Shown: positions 32,329 through 40,964 of the stretch, one piece after another
How positions within the stretch are numbered: position 1 is the stretch's first letter
Layout of the letters: each line of letters starts with the position of its first letter
Assembly: GCF_030845195.1 (NCBI RefSeq)
Contig: NZ_CP132543.1
Location: 1,567,501-1,631,500 of the forward strand
DNA from: Sanyastnella coralliicola
GTDB taxonomy: Bacteria > Bacteroidota > Bacteroidia > Flavobacteriales_D > Sanyastnellaceae
DNA length: 64,000 bases
Direction of reading: 5' to 3'
Program-made: the position numbers and the translations under genes
Notes under the pieces: generated by a model
Seen by the model: only the letters and a program-made list of their open reading frames with translations
Told to the model about the DNA's origin: nothing
The model's database searches: none

Positions 32329-32551
32329 TAACGGGTGGTATTATGACGATTTCGTCGGTGGTATTCAATAGGTGATCGTCTTCTGCATAGGCCTCGTTTA
32401 CGGCAATCCGCAATGAAGCAAGCTCTAAAAATCCAGGATAGCGCGCGAGCAATTGTTTCTTCAACTCAAGCACATTAGAAGGTTGTTCCTCCAAATTCAG
32501 GTATTGTTGACCAATTATCTCTTTCGCTATGCCAAATGCGATCACTTTCAT
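32318..32551 (-). CDS. moaD: Molybdopterin synthase sulfur carrier subunit MoaD
   Basis: 77 residues from the ATG at 32551; a longer reading to 32596 adds a hydrophobic leader not found in the family. Ubiquitin-like fold ending in PPVSGG, whose terminal glycine is thiocarboxylated. MKVIAFGIAKEII at the start and EIVIIPPVSGG at the end are typical. Overlaps moaE, forming the two-gene moaDE unit that faces the moaA-mobA operon. Confidence 0.92.
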   Translation of the reverse strand: MKVIAFGIAKEIIGQQYLNLEEQPSNVLELKKQLLARYPGFLELASLRIAVNEAYAEDDHLLNTTDEIVIIPPVSGG

Positions 32552-32624
32552 GACGCGAAGGTAATAAAGAGTTAACGTGACCATGGTCACTGCCACTGCC
32601 TGATTGTCGGCTGAATTTTGCAGT

Positions 32625-34019
32625 ATGAAAGGATGGCTAGTATACTTTGGAATGATTGCTCCAATCTTATTATTCGGACAAGACCATCATCAAGCGAATG
32701 ATACTACAAGGCAAGAAATAACATGTGTAAAAGACTTTGTATCTCAAGGAACTACCCATGGGCACATTCGCAATTTCTTTATGCACACGGTCAACGAAGG
32801 CAGCCTACGTGACTACTGGGCTAATGCTTCAGGAGGTTCGCTCACCTTTTATTCAGCAGAATGGAAAGGATTCATGTTTGGCATCCAAGGTATCTTCACA
32901 TACAATACCTTTTCTTCAGATCTCAATCGAACTGACGACGCCACGGGCAAAGCGGCAAAGTGGGAAAAAGAACTCTTTGACATCAACCGTCCTGAAGAGA
33001 CTAAAGATCTTGACCGACTAGAAGAACTCTTCATTCAATACGCTAACGATGAGTTTTATATCCGTGTTGGGAAAATCGACATCAACCATGGTCCGCTGCT
33101 GCTTCGAAGAGATGGCAGAATGAAACCCTTTGTATACAGAGGGTTGTGGAGCAAATGGGTTGTAAACGAAAAGACAGAATTATATCTAGGTTGGATTGAC
33201 GGAGTCTCTCCCCGTGGAATGACAGAGTGGTATTCTCTCAATGAAGCCATAGGTATTGCTAATAACGGCTTCCAGTACGACGGTTCAGAAGCTTTCTATC
33301 ACGAAGAAGGTCAGACAAAAGGCATGGCTATCGCCGGAATAGAGTGGCAATCTTCTTTGATTAAGTGGCAAGTCTGGAATCATCACTTGCACCGAATCAC
33401 CAATATCTCTTGGGGACAAGCTGACCTAAGCTATCACAATTGGGAAGTTGGTGTGCAATATGCTTTTCAAACTGCAGCATCGAGGCAACGCGCCCTTGAT
33501 TCCAATCATCGTTACTACCAACCTCATGAACAAGCACATGTATTCTGTCTTCAGATAGGTCGACATAGTACTAAAGAAGAACTATTCCTTTCAGCCGCCG
33601 CTCTCGCATCCTTAGATCAAGGTAGATTTCTTTACCCAAAAGAACTTGGTAGAGAGAACTTCTACGTTTCGCAACCAAGGGCATTTATTGATGGCTACGG
33701 AGATGCAAAGGTTTATCAGGTACGTTTAGAATGGAAACCCAAGGGTTTTGTACTTCGTCGTTTTGCGGTTGACCTGCGATTCAGCAGATTCGAATTGGCA
33801 GCAACAGATGATTATGCCATGAATAAATACGGCAGCCCTTCCTTTTTTCAATCTACTTCGTCGATATCTTATCGTCCCAGCAATTGCTTTAACGGTATGA
33901 GAATCACACTTTTGCACGTAGGCAGAATAACGGAGAGGTCAGCTCAACTATCTGAAGAACAGGTGTTTTACAACACCAATCTCAGTCACTTAAACCTCAT
34001 TGTGAATCTAGACTTTTGA
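32625..34019 (+). CDS. Outer-membrane beta-barrel porin-like protein
   Basis: 464 residues from the ATG at 32625 (a TTG at 32604 would precede the signal peptide). Signal peptide MKGWLVYFGMIAPILLFG, then strands with alternating aromatic residues throughout (for example GSLTFYSAEWKGFMFGIQGIF, KWVVNEKTELYLGWIDG) and a C-terminal aromatic ending (LIVNLDF). Resembles OprD/alginate-export-type barrels of about 450 residues. The divergent moaD start is 74 bases away. It precedes the sulfur module, so transport of an oxidised sulfur compound is possible; this is inference. Confidence 0.7.
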   Translation: MKGWLVYFGMIAPILLFGQDHHQANDTTRQEITCVKDFVSQGTTHGHIRNFFMHTVNEGSLRDYWANASGGSLTFYSAEWKGFMFGIQGIFTYNTFSSDLNRTDDATGKAAKWEKELFDINRPEETKDLDRLEELFIQYANDEFYIRVGKIDINHGPLLLRRDGRMKPFVYRGLWSKWVVNEKTELYLGWIDGVSPRGMTEWYSLNEAIGIANNGFQYDGSEAFYHEEGQTKGMAIAGIEWQSSLIKWQVWNHHLHRITNISWGQADLSYHNWEVGVQYAFQTAASRQRALDSNHRYYQPHEQAHVFCLQIGRHSTKEELFLSAAALASLDQGRFLYPKELGRENFYVSQPRAFIDGYGDAKVYQVRLEWKPKGFVLRRFAVDLRFSRFELAATDDYAMNKYGSPSFFQSTSSISYRPSNCFNGMRITLLHVGRITERSAQLSEEQVFYNTNLSHLNLIVNLDF

Positions 34020-34032
34020 TGAAACAAGACTC

Positions 34033-34078
34033 AAGTGATTCAAGTCACTTCCAGAGCAAAACCTTGACTCTACCTTTG
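34033..34078 (+). promoter_or_regulatory. CRP/FNR-like operator and -7 box before the sulfur module
   Basis: AAGTGA-TTCAAG-TCACTT (34033-34050) contains GTGA-N6-TCAC, the half-sites used by CRP/FNR-family regulators. TACCTTTG at 34071-34078 matches the bacteroidetes -7 element. The operator centre is about 43 bases before the expected start, the class II activator position. Binding is inferred. Confidence 0.5.
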
Positions 34079-34094
34079 TACCGTAATTGATCCT

Positions 34095-34895
34095 ATGGAA
34101 CTACTCGAAATACTTGGATATGTTGGCGCACTCGCTGTAGGTCTGTCTCTCGGACTCATCGGTGGCGGAGGCTCAATACTGACGGTTCCCATCTTGGTCT
34201 ACCTCTTCGGAACGGAGGCGTCTGAATATGCTCCAGCCTATTCCCTGTTCATTGTTGGTAGTACCGCACTTATTGGAGGAGTTCAGAAATACAGAGAAGA
34301 CCTCGTAGATCTACGCACATTCTTTGTTTTCGGAATTCCAGCCATCATTACCGTCTATTTCACACGCCACAACCTTGTGCCAGCCATACCAGAAACCATT
34401 CATCTAGGCGACTTTGAGCTATCTAAGCGCTTATTGGTCATGGGCTTGTTTGCTGTGTTAATGGTCGTTGCAAGCGTCAGCATGATCAAGGGGCGAAAGG
34501 AAGACGACAACGAGAAAGAAGAAGAGTTAAAATACAACTACCCGTTGATCCTGCTCGAAGGCATTGTTGTGGGTGTTCTCACAGGTTTAGTTGGCGCTGG
34601 AGGTGGTTTTTTGATTATCCCAGCATTAGTGAAGCTCAGTAAGCTCTCCATGAAGAAAGCGGTGGGTACTTCCCTGCTGATCATTGCAGCAAAGTCATTA
34701 TTCGGGTTTATCGGAGACGCTCAACGTCTTGATTTAGACTGGTCTTTGCTTCTGATCATTTCCGCGCTAGCGATAGCAGGAATATTTATAGGAAACAGAT
34801 TATCGCGTTCAATTCCAGGCTACAAACTGAAGAAGTCGTTTGGTTGGTTTGTCTTGGTAATGGGCGTATTTATACTTTTTAAAGAAATAAGCTAG
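34095..34895 (+). CDS. Sulfite exporter TauE/SafE family (TSUP) protein
   Basis: 266 residues. Membrane transporter of the TSUP family with about eight hydrophobic segments. The two repeat motifs typical of the family are visible: GLSLGLIGGGGSILTVPILV (about 16-35) and VLTGLVGAGGGFLIIPALV (about 162-180). Family members carry sulfite, thiosulfate or sulfonates. Here the downstream persulfide dioxygenase and YeeE/YedE pair support a sulfur role. Promoter and operator are just upstream. Confidence 0.88.
   Translation: MELLEILGYVGALAVGLSLGLIGGGGSILTVPILVYLFGTEASEYAPAYSLFIVGSTALIGGVQKYREDLVDLRTFFVFGIPAIITVYFTRHNLVPAIPETIHLGDFELSKRLLVMGLFAVLMVVASVSMIKGRKEDDNEKEEELKYNYPLILLEGIVVGVLTGLVGAGGGFLIIPALVKLSKLSMKKAVGTSLLIIAAKSLFGFIGDAQRLDLDWSLLLIISALAIAGIFIGNRLSRSIPGYKLKKSFGWFVLVMGVFILFKEIS
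34760..34772 (-). repeat. Copy of 13-mer CGCTAGCGCGGAA
   Basis: Exact copy inside the TSUP gene, in the antisense direction, read as Ser-Ala-Leu-Ala. Confidence 0.9.
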
Positions 34896-34939
34896 TAGTA
34901 GCACGTAATACCAATTCATAACTGAAGTAATTTCGCATT

Positions 34940-36352
34940 ATGAAATTAGAACAGATTTATACAGGTTGCCTTGCGCAAGGCGCATACTACATTGAGTCAG
35001 ATGGTGAGGCAGCGATCATTGATCCCCTACGCGAAACTCAGCCTTACATGGAAAAGGCTGCAGACCGTGGTGCGCAGATCAAGTATATTTTTGAAACACA
35101 CTTCCACGCAGATTTTGTGTCTGGACACGTAGATCTTGCTCAGAAAACAGGAGCTAAGATTGTATATGGTCCGAACGCAACTACTGAATACGATAAGCAC
35201 GAAGCTACAGATGGTGAAGAGTTCGAGCTAGGAAAACTGACCATCAAGGTGCTTCACACTCCTGGGCATACGATGGAGTCATCTTGTTACCTCTTGCTAG
35301 ATGAAAACAAGGAGCCTCACGCACTTTTCAGTGGAGATACGCTTTTCATCGGTGATGTGGGTCGTCCTGACCTCGCGCAAGGTGCTACGGGCATGACGAC
35401 TGAAGATCTTGCAGGAACGTTGTTCGATAGTCTTCGCAATAAGATTATGCCATTGCCTGATAACGTATTGGTTTACCCTGCTCACGGCGCTGGTTCAGCT
35501 TGTGGAAAGAACATGAGCTCTCAAACATGGGATACACTAGGGAATCAAAAGGCGACAAACTATGCACTGCGTGCTGATATGACCCGTGATGAGTTCATTG
35601 CTGAAGTAACTGACGGCATTCTTCCTCCTCCTGGATACTTCGCAGCGAATGTGAAGATGAATAAAGCAGGTTACCAATCGATTGACAAAGTGCTAGAGCG
35701 TGGAAAAGTAGCCTTAGATGCTGATACTTTTGAGGCGATCGCCAATCACGAAGGTGCTCTCGTACTAGATACACGCAGCGAACATGAATTCGTTGAGGCA
35801 CACGTCCCGAATTCTGTGTTCATAGGAATTGATGGAAACTTCGCTCCTTGGGTAGGCGCGATGATTCCGGATCTTTCACAGCCGATTGTTTTCCTTGCTG
35901 AAGAAGGACGCGAAGAGGAAGTAGTAACACGCTTATCTCGTGTTGGTTATGACAATACTCTTGGTTACCTAAAAGGCGGTGTACAGGCATGGAAAGATGC
36001 TGGAAAGGACACCGAGGTAATTCCAACGGTATCTGCTCAAGACTTGGCCGACAAGATCAATGCAGGTGAAACGCACGTCTTAGATGTTCGCAAGAAAAGC
36101 GAATTTGAAGCAGAGCACATTGATGGAGCAAGGAACCTTCCACTTGATTACATCAATGATAATTTCAAAGAGGTAGATCCAGAACAAGAACTCTACGTTC
36201 ACTGCGCTGGGGGGTATCGATCAGTGATCTATGCTTCTATCCTGAAGGCCCGTGGGTATCACAAGTTGATCAACGTGGCAGGTGGCTTTAAAGCTATCGC
36301 CGAAACCGATATTTCTACTTCTGAATTCGTTTGTCCTAATTCAGGTAAATAA
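34940..36352 (+). CDS. MBL-fold persulfide dioxygenase fused to two rhodanese domains (CstB-like)
   Basis: 470 residues. N-terminal metallo-beta-lactamase domain with THFHAD (H54, H56, D58) and HTPGHT, a non-haem iron site that oxidises glutathione or low-molecular-weight persulfide to sulfite. A first rhodanese domain (about 260-350) has FLAEEGREEE where the catalytic loop should be, so it lacks the active cysteine. A second rhodanese domain (about 365-462) has VHCAGGYRS with C422 intact. This order and the missing first cysteine match CstB of Staphylococcus aureus. Followed by the YeeE pair. Confidence 0.88.
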   Translation: MKLEQIYTGCLAQGAYYIESDGEAAIIDPLRETQPYMEKAADRGAQIKYIFETHFHADFVSGHVDLAQKTGAKIVYGPNATTEYDKHEATDGEEFELGKLTIKVLHTPGHTMESSCYLLLDENKEPHALFSGDTLFIGDVGRPDLAQGATGMTTEDLAGTLFDSLRNKIMPLPDNVLVYPAHGAGSACGKNMSSQTWDTLGNQKATNYALRADMTRDEFIAEVTDGILPPPGYFAANVKMNKAGYQSIDKVLERGKVALDADTFEAIANHEGALVLDTRSEHEFVEAHVPNSVFIGIDGNFAPWVGAMIPDLSQPIVFLAEEGREEEVVTRLSRVGYDNTLGYLKGGVQAWKDAGKDTEVIPTVSAQDLADKINAGETHVLDVRKKSEFEAEHIDGARNLPLDYINDNFKEVDPEQELYVHCAGGYRSVIYASILKARGYHKLINVAGGFKAIAETDISTSEFVCPNSGK

Positions 36353-36357
36353 GCAAT

Positions 36358-36921
36358 ATGGAATTTCTGTATGAGCCGTGGCCATGGTATGTCGCCGGGC
36401 CACTCATTACCCTGACAATGATCATCTTATTGTACTCAGGGAGAAGGTTTGGAGTGTCAAGTAATTTCACAACTCTCTGTGCCATGGGAGGCGCTGGAAA
36501 GCTCAATGACTATTTTAAAATTGACTGGAAAGCCAATACATGGAACATCGTATTCGTCATTGGAACGATCATCGGTGGTTTCATTGGGAACTACTACTTG
36601 ATGCCGGATGAATCGGTAGAACTCGCTGAACATAGTGTATCGGCACTTGAGGGACTAGGCTTCAACTCCCCTGGCGCTACTTTTGAACCGGCTGAGATCT
36701 TCGGAGCTGAGGCGTTGAGCTCTTGGCAGGGCTGGTTTATGTTGATCGTGGGAGGCTTCTTTGTAGGCTTTGGTGCCCGTTATGCTGATGGATGCACCTC
36801 AGGTCACGCGATTTCTGGACTCAGTAACCTACAACTGCCCTCACTAATTACGGTGATCGGATTCTTTATTGGAGGTTTAACCATGGTGCACTTGCTGTTC
36901 CCTCTAATCTTTGGCTCATGA
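36358..36921 (+). CDS. YeeE/YedE-family sulfur transporter, first half
   Basis: 187 residues, four to five hydrophobic segments. Contains GARYADGCTSGHAISGL with conserved C146, the thiosulfate-handling cysteine of the YeeE family. Genes encoding two half-size proteins replace one full-length transporter; the second half follows directly and overlaps by four bases (36918-36921). Probable role: uptake of thiosulfate or persulfide-derived sulfur. Confidence 0.88.
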   Translation: MEFLYEPWPWYVAGPLITLTMIILLYSGRRFGVSSNFTTLCAMGGAGKLNDYFKIDWKANTWNIVFVIGTIIGGFIGNYYLMPDESVELAEHSVSALEGLGFNSPGATFEPAEIFGAEALSSWQGWFMLIVGGFFVGFGARYADGCTSGHAISGLSNLQLPSLITVIGFFIGGLTMVHLLFPLIFGS

Positions 36922-37331
36922 AAATGATTCGATTCTTACTCCTCGGTATTTTCTTCGGAATCATCTTGACCAAAGGTCAGATCGTCTCATGGTACCGGAT
37001 TTATGAGATGTTCCAGTTCGATAATTTCCACATGTATGGTGTGATTGGTTCGGCAGTCGTTCTAGGAGCCATTTTCGTTGCGATTTCTAAAAAACGTAAC
37101 GCCAAGGCGATGAACGGAGAACCATTCCAGCTAATCACTTACCCGAAAGGTTGGAAACGCTACCTAATCGGTGGTACGATCTTCGGCCTAGGATGGGCAA
37201 TGACAGGCGCTTGTCCTGGTCCGCTATTCATTCTTATCGGTAACGGCTACATGACAGTCTTCCTCGCCATTGCAGGCGCTATTTTGGGGACGATGGTTTA
37301 TGCAATGTTGAGAGGGAAGCTTCCACATTAG
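36918..37331 (+). CDS. YeeE/YedE-family sulfur transporter, second half (DUF6691-like)
   Basis: 137 residues, four hydrophobic segments. GAMTGACPGPLFIL includes conserved C99, the counterpart of the cysteine in the first half. It overlaps the first-half gene and ends the sulfur module. Likely forms one transporter with the preceding product. Confidence 0.88.
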   Translation: MKMIRFLLLGIFFGIILTKGQIVSWYRIYEMFQFDNFHMYGVIGSAVVLGAIFVAISKKRNAKAMNGEPFQLITYPKGWKRYLIGGTIFGLGWAMTGACPGPLFILIGNGYMTVFLAIAGAILGTMVYAMLRGKLPH

Positions 37332-37370
37332 GTTTTATCGGCGGAAGGGCTAAAAGGCGAAATGGCGAAA

Positions 37371-37484
37371 TGGTTGACGGTTGACGGTTGACGGTAAATT
37401 TAATTTGCACCTCGCACCACGCACCACGCACCACGCACCACGCACTACGCACTACGAACCACGCACCACACACCACATTCCACC
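37371..37484. repeat. Short tandem repeats between sulfur module and bestrophin
   Basis: TTGACGG is repeated three times (37374-37394). Then 7-bp units of the form CGCACCA, with CGCACTA variants, run from about 37413 to 37484. The 199-bp gap between 37331 and 37531 holds nothing else, apart from two GCGAAATG copies before the array. Not a CRISPR array: units are 7 bp without spacers. Confidence 0.75.
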
Positions 37485-37530
37485 AGGAACCTTCAGCGGA
37501 AATTTCCATCTTTGAGCTAAGACTCAAACT

Positions 37531-38571
37531 ATGCTCATAACCAAAAGTATCAGTCCTGGAAAGCTGTTGAGCTGGTCAGGACATCATTTAGTGTGGCTTA
37601 CCGTGTTGATGGGAGCTATTTCTGCCGCTTATTATCATGAACTCATTACCATCAAACTGCCGTGGTTGCCGGTTTCAGTGATCGGTACTGCTGTTGCTTT
37701 TTATGTTGGTTTTAAGAACAACCAGGCCTATGATCGAATGTGGGAGGCTCGAAAGATCTGGGGCGGTATCGTAAACGACAGCCGTACTTGGGGAATGATG
37801 GTTGATGGCTATGTGACCGACCTCTTTGCAGAAGGAAAGATCACCGAAGAACAGATTTACGACATCAAGAAGCGATTGATCTATCGTCATATAGGCTGGT
37901 TGTACGCTCATAGAAGTCAATTGCTTGTGGTGACCAATTGGGAACATGCGAATCAGCGAGGTTCTGTTGGGAAATATGCACGTCGTTACCAAAAGCGTTT
38001 CGGGGTTGGTTTGGTTGACGACGAAGTGACTAAAGTTGGGCTGCGTGAATTCCTCCCCAGAGAAGAACACAATCGACTCATTGATTACAAGAACACCGCT
38101 ACTCAAATCATCAATGAGCAATCAAGAGATCTCCGTGAACTCCGTCAACAAGGATTGATCGATGACTTCCGCCACATGGAAATGGTGAACATCTTGAAGA
38201 GCTTCTACACCCTTCAAGGAAAGAATGAGCGAATTAAGAAATTCCCCTTCCCTCGTCAGTACGCCAACATGAGTCGCTACTTCGTCGGTATTTTCATTGC
38301 CCTCTTCCCTTTCTCCATGATGCCAGAACTGCAGCAACTATCAACCGATGGCTGGACTGCCTGGTTGGCCATCCCTATCTCAGTGCTCATTGGCTGGGTA
38401 TACATCATGATGGAACTAGTAGCTGACTACTCAGAAAACCCTTTCCAGGGAATGGCGAATGATATTCCAATGCTTTCGCTGTGTCGAACGATTGAGATCG
38501 ATCTTCGTGAGATGTTGGGCGAACACGATCTGCCTCCTGCGATTGAAGCGAAGAATGATATACTTATGTAG
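37531..38571 (+). CDS. Bestrophin-family ion channel protein
   Basis: 346 residues, normal for bacterial bestrophins. Membrane segments near 15-45 (HLVWLTVLMGAISAAYYHEL...), 225-290 and 290-310. Conserved AFYVGFKNNQAYDRMWEARKIWG segment near 50-72, and PFPRQYANMSRYFVGIFIALFPFSMMPE near 235-262, match the family (UPF0187). Forms pentameric channels for monovalent ions. Flanked by repeat-rich gaps. Confidence 0.88.
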   Translation: MLITKSISPGKLLSWSGHHLVWLTVLMGAISAAYYHELITIKLPWLPVSVIGTAVAFYVGFKNNQAYDRMWEARKIWGGIVNDSRTWGMMVDGYVTDLFAEGKITEEQIYDIKKRLIYRHIGWLYAHRSQLLVVTNWEHANQRGSVGKYARRYQKRFGVGLVDDEVTKVGLREFLPREEHNRLIDYKNTATQIINEQSRDLRELRQQGLIDDFRHMEMVNILKSFYTLQGKNERIKKFPFPRQYANMSRYFVGIFIALFPFSMMPELQQLSTDGWTAWLAIPISVLIGWVYIMMELVADYSENPFQGMANDIPMLSLCRTIEIDLREMLGEHDLPPAIEAKNDILM

Positions 38572-38574
38572 ACC

Positions 38575-38690
38575 TATTGTCTTTAGGCCTATGGCTTAAG
38601 GCCTATGTGGGTCTTGTGTCTATAGGTTTTGACAGTTGGTTATTAGTCACTAGACTCTAGACCCTAGACTCTCGTCTCTCGACCATACCC
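38575..38690. repeat. Low-complexity intergenic repeats after bestrophin
   Basis: Contains TTAGGCCTATGG and TTAAGGCCTATG copies (about 38583-38605) and runs of TAGACTCTAGACCCTAGACTCTCG type (about 38652-38685). It separates the bestrophin gene from the convergent 2H phosphoesterase gene. No gene or clear terminator is seen. Confidence 0.6.
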
Positions 38691-38692
38691 TC

Positions 38693-39244
38693 CTACTTCA
38701 GGAAGGTACATCGATCACCCAATCGACTAATGCGCACGGTCATGACCATTGAGTCTGGAATTTCTTCAGGTACGTTTTCATGAACACCTAAGGTGATGTG
38801 CGGGTGCCAGTTCTCGTAGGCGTGTTCTTTAAAATGAGAAACCCATTGAAAGCATGATGTTCCGTTGTCTTCTGCCTTGGGGTCATGGAATTGTTGTCTG
38901 ATTTCCATGCTTTGTTGGTGAAGTTCTTTGAGTTGAATTGTCGACTCGGTATTCAGCCAGGTGATGGGTGCCTTCACTTCTCTTGCGAGAATGGAATAAC
39001 CTATAAACTTCACCTGCACCTGGCGTGCGAGCTCTTCCGCGCTAGCGAAAAACAGCATACGATCAGCAACCGGCAAATGGAGCATAGCCAGTGTAATATG
39101 AGGTGATGCTTCGTCAGGATCATACCAAGACTGATTACCATTCGATTGTGAACCTAATAAGGTGTTCAGTTTTTCTTCATCAGATGAATAAGCTGGAACT
39201 AAGGCTATCCCAATTTGATCGTATGCATTCAGAGCTTCACTCAT
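38693..39244 (-). CDS. 2H phosphoesterase-superfamily protein (2'-5' RNA ligase-like)
   Basis: 183 residues. Two H-x-T motifs about 100 residues apart, PHITLAML (H49, T51) and PHITLGVH (H149, T151), define the 2H fold, which acts on 2',3'-cyclic phosphates or similar bonds. The spacing and length match small bacterial family members. Substrate is not predictable. Confidence 0.82.
   Translation of the reverse strand: MSEALNAYDQIGIALVPAYSSDEEKLNTLLGSQSNGNQSWYDPDEASPHITLAMLHLPVADRMLFFASAEELARQVQVKFIGYSILAREVKAPITWLNTESTIQLKELHQQSMEIRQQFHDPKAEDNGTSCFQWVSHFKEHAYENWHPHITLGVHENVPEEIPDSMVMTVRISRLGDRCTFLK
39035..39047 (-). repeat. Copy of 13-mer CGCTAGCGCGGAA
   Basis: Exact copy inside the 2H phosphoesterase gene, in its sense direction, read as Ala-Ser-Ala-Glu. 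Confidence 0.9.
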
Positions 39245-39360
39245 TAGTTTTGGCTGATTTTAAGAATTCGGTTAACACTTTTTAAACGCCTTCTACTGGT
39301 GTCATGGCAATGTCTGGCCCTAAATTTGAGTTAAACCTTTGAGACAATCAGTTAGATTTT

Positions 39361-40803
39361 ATGAAAAGATTTTTCGGAACATTAGTAATTGCAATAGCAG
39401 GTGGATTGATCGCCGCGGGAGCGATGCATGTTTTCGGCGATAAGCAGCCTGTTACCATTATTGAAACTGTGACTGAACCAGCTCCAGTGACATATAGCAA
39501 CCTACCCGCTTCAACGGAGGCATTGGATTTCACCCATGCGGCAGAGAAAACAGTGAATGCTGTAGTGCACGTAAAGACAGAAGCAGAAGTAGATGGCGTT
39601 TACAACCCTTGGTTTGATTTCTTCGGGTATGAAAACAATGAAACACAGATTCAACGTGGAAGCGGTTCAGGTGTCATCATTTCAGATGACGGATACATTG
39701 TGACAAACAACCACGTTATCGAAGGAGCTCAGAAGATTACTGTGAGCTTAAACGACAATAAAGTGTACGATGCTGAAGTGATTGGCGCGGATCCAGGAAC
39801 GGACATCGCATTGATTAAGGTCAACGCTGAACGACTACCAAGCGTGACCTTTGGCAACAGCGACAATGTGCGCATTGGACAATGGGTACTTGCCGTTGGA
39901 AATCCATTCGACCTCACCTCTACGGTAACCGCAGGCATTGTATCTGCGAAGGCGCGAAACATCAACCTATTACAAGGAGATGCGAACCGCGAGATCTTCC
40001 CTATTGAATCATTTATTCAAACCGATGCCGCAGTGAATCCTGGTAACTCAGGTGGAGCCTTGGTGAACACAAACGGAGAGCTCATTGGGATTAACACCGC
40101 GATTGCTTCACGTACTGGTAGCTACAGCGGATACTCATTCGCGGTACCAAGTTCAATTGTCAGCAAAGTAGCGGCAGACTTGAAAGAGTTTGGTGTTGTT
40201 CAACGTGCATTCATCGGAGTTCGCATCACTGAAGTGAATCAGGAATTGGCGGAGGCTACTGGCCTAGACAAGATTGAGGGTGTATACGTTTCAGACCTTG
40301 TCGCATCAGGTGCAGCAGCTGAAGCAGGTATTGAACCTGGTGATGTCATTTTGAAGGTAGGATCAAGCGACGTGAAAACAGTGCCAGAATTGCAAGAGCA
40401 AATCTCTCGCTACCGTCCTGGTGATGAAGTAGGATTGGCTGTATGGCGCGACGGACAGATCGAGCGCGTAGCTGTGACCCTTCGTAATAAAGACGGAAAC
40501 ACTGAGCTTCGAGATGCTCCAGAAGTGGAAACAATGCAAGTTTTAGGAGCTTCATTTGAAGAAGTAAGCGATGGTCAAAAAGCTGAACTCGAGATTCACG
40601 GAGGAGCCGTTATTTCTGACGTTGGCCGTGGGAAACTGCGCGATAGCGGAGTAAAGAATGGCTTCATTGTGACCAAGATCGATGGCAAGAAAGTATACGA
40701 CACAGATGACTTGATTGATGTACTAACAGACAAGTCTGGCGGCGTACTTATTGAAGGGGTCTACCCGAACGGACAAAAGGCATACTACGGTTTCGGGATG
40801 TAA
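39361..40803 (+). CDS. degP: Do-family serine endopeptidase (HtrA/DegP-like)
   Basis: 480 residues. Periplasmic quality-control protease and chaperone. N-terminal hydrophobic segment (about 1-24) is a signal peptide or anchor. Catalytic triad: H118 in NNHVIEG, D148 in GTDIALIKV, S230 in GNSGGALV. Two PDZ domains follow (about 270-365 and 375-480); the second is partial in sequence but complete in length. Ends with a terminator. Confidence 0.9.
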   Translation: MKRFFGTLVIAIAGGLIAAGAMHVFGDKQPVTIIETVTEPAPVTYSNLPASTEALDFTHAAEKTVNAVVHVKTEAEVDGVYNPWFDFFGYENNETQIQRGSGSGVIISDDGYIVTNNHVIEGAQKITVSLNDNKVYDAEVIGADPGTDIALIKVNAERLPSVTFGNSDNVRIGQWVLAVGNPFDLTSTVTAGIVSAKARNINLLQGDANREIFPIESFIQTDAAVNPGNSGGALVNTNGELIGINTAIASRTGSYSGYSFAVPSSIVSKVAADLKEFGVVQRAFIGVRITEVNQELAEATGLDKIEGVYVSDLVASGAAAEAGIEPGDVILKVGSSDVKTVPELQEQISRYRPGDEVGLAVWRDGQIERVAVTLRNKDGNTELRDAPEVETMQVLGASFEEVSDGQKAELEIHGGAVISDVGRGKLRDSGVKNGFIVTKIDGKKVYDTDDLIDVLTDKSGGVLIEGVYPNGQKAYYGFGM

Positions 40804-40850
40804 CTGAAATCGGTCTCTATATAAAAGCTTCGGCTTAAACTGAAAAACAA

Positions 40851-40880
40851 GAGCCATCTCAATTGAGGTGGCTCTTTTTT
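40851..40880 (+). terminator. Terminator of the DegP gene
   Basis: Stem GAGCCATCTC / GAGGTGGCTC with a short AATT loop (one mismatch in each arm), followed by TTTTTT at 40875-40880. Confidence 0.88.
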
Positions 40881-40910
40881 GTTTAATATGTCTATGTCAA
40901 AGCAAGTGAC

Positions 40911-40918
40911 TACCTTTG
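40911..40918 (+). promoter_or_regulatory. -7 box of GAPDH promoter
   Basis: TACCTTTG matches TAnnTTTG of bacteroidetes sigma-A promoters, 47 bases ahead of the GAPDH start. A TTTG at the ideal 19-bp distance is not present; the nearest TTTG lies farther upstream, within the preceding terminator's T-run. Confidence 0.6.
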
Positions 40919-40964
40919 CGGCGATTTTTAACTGGGAATCAATCATTCACCATACATTTTAATA

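Noticed and set aside
37405-37484. CRISPR array
   Set aside because: Units are 7 bp with no spacers and no cas genes nearby.
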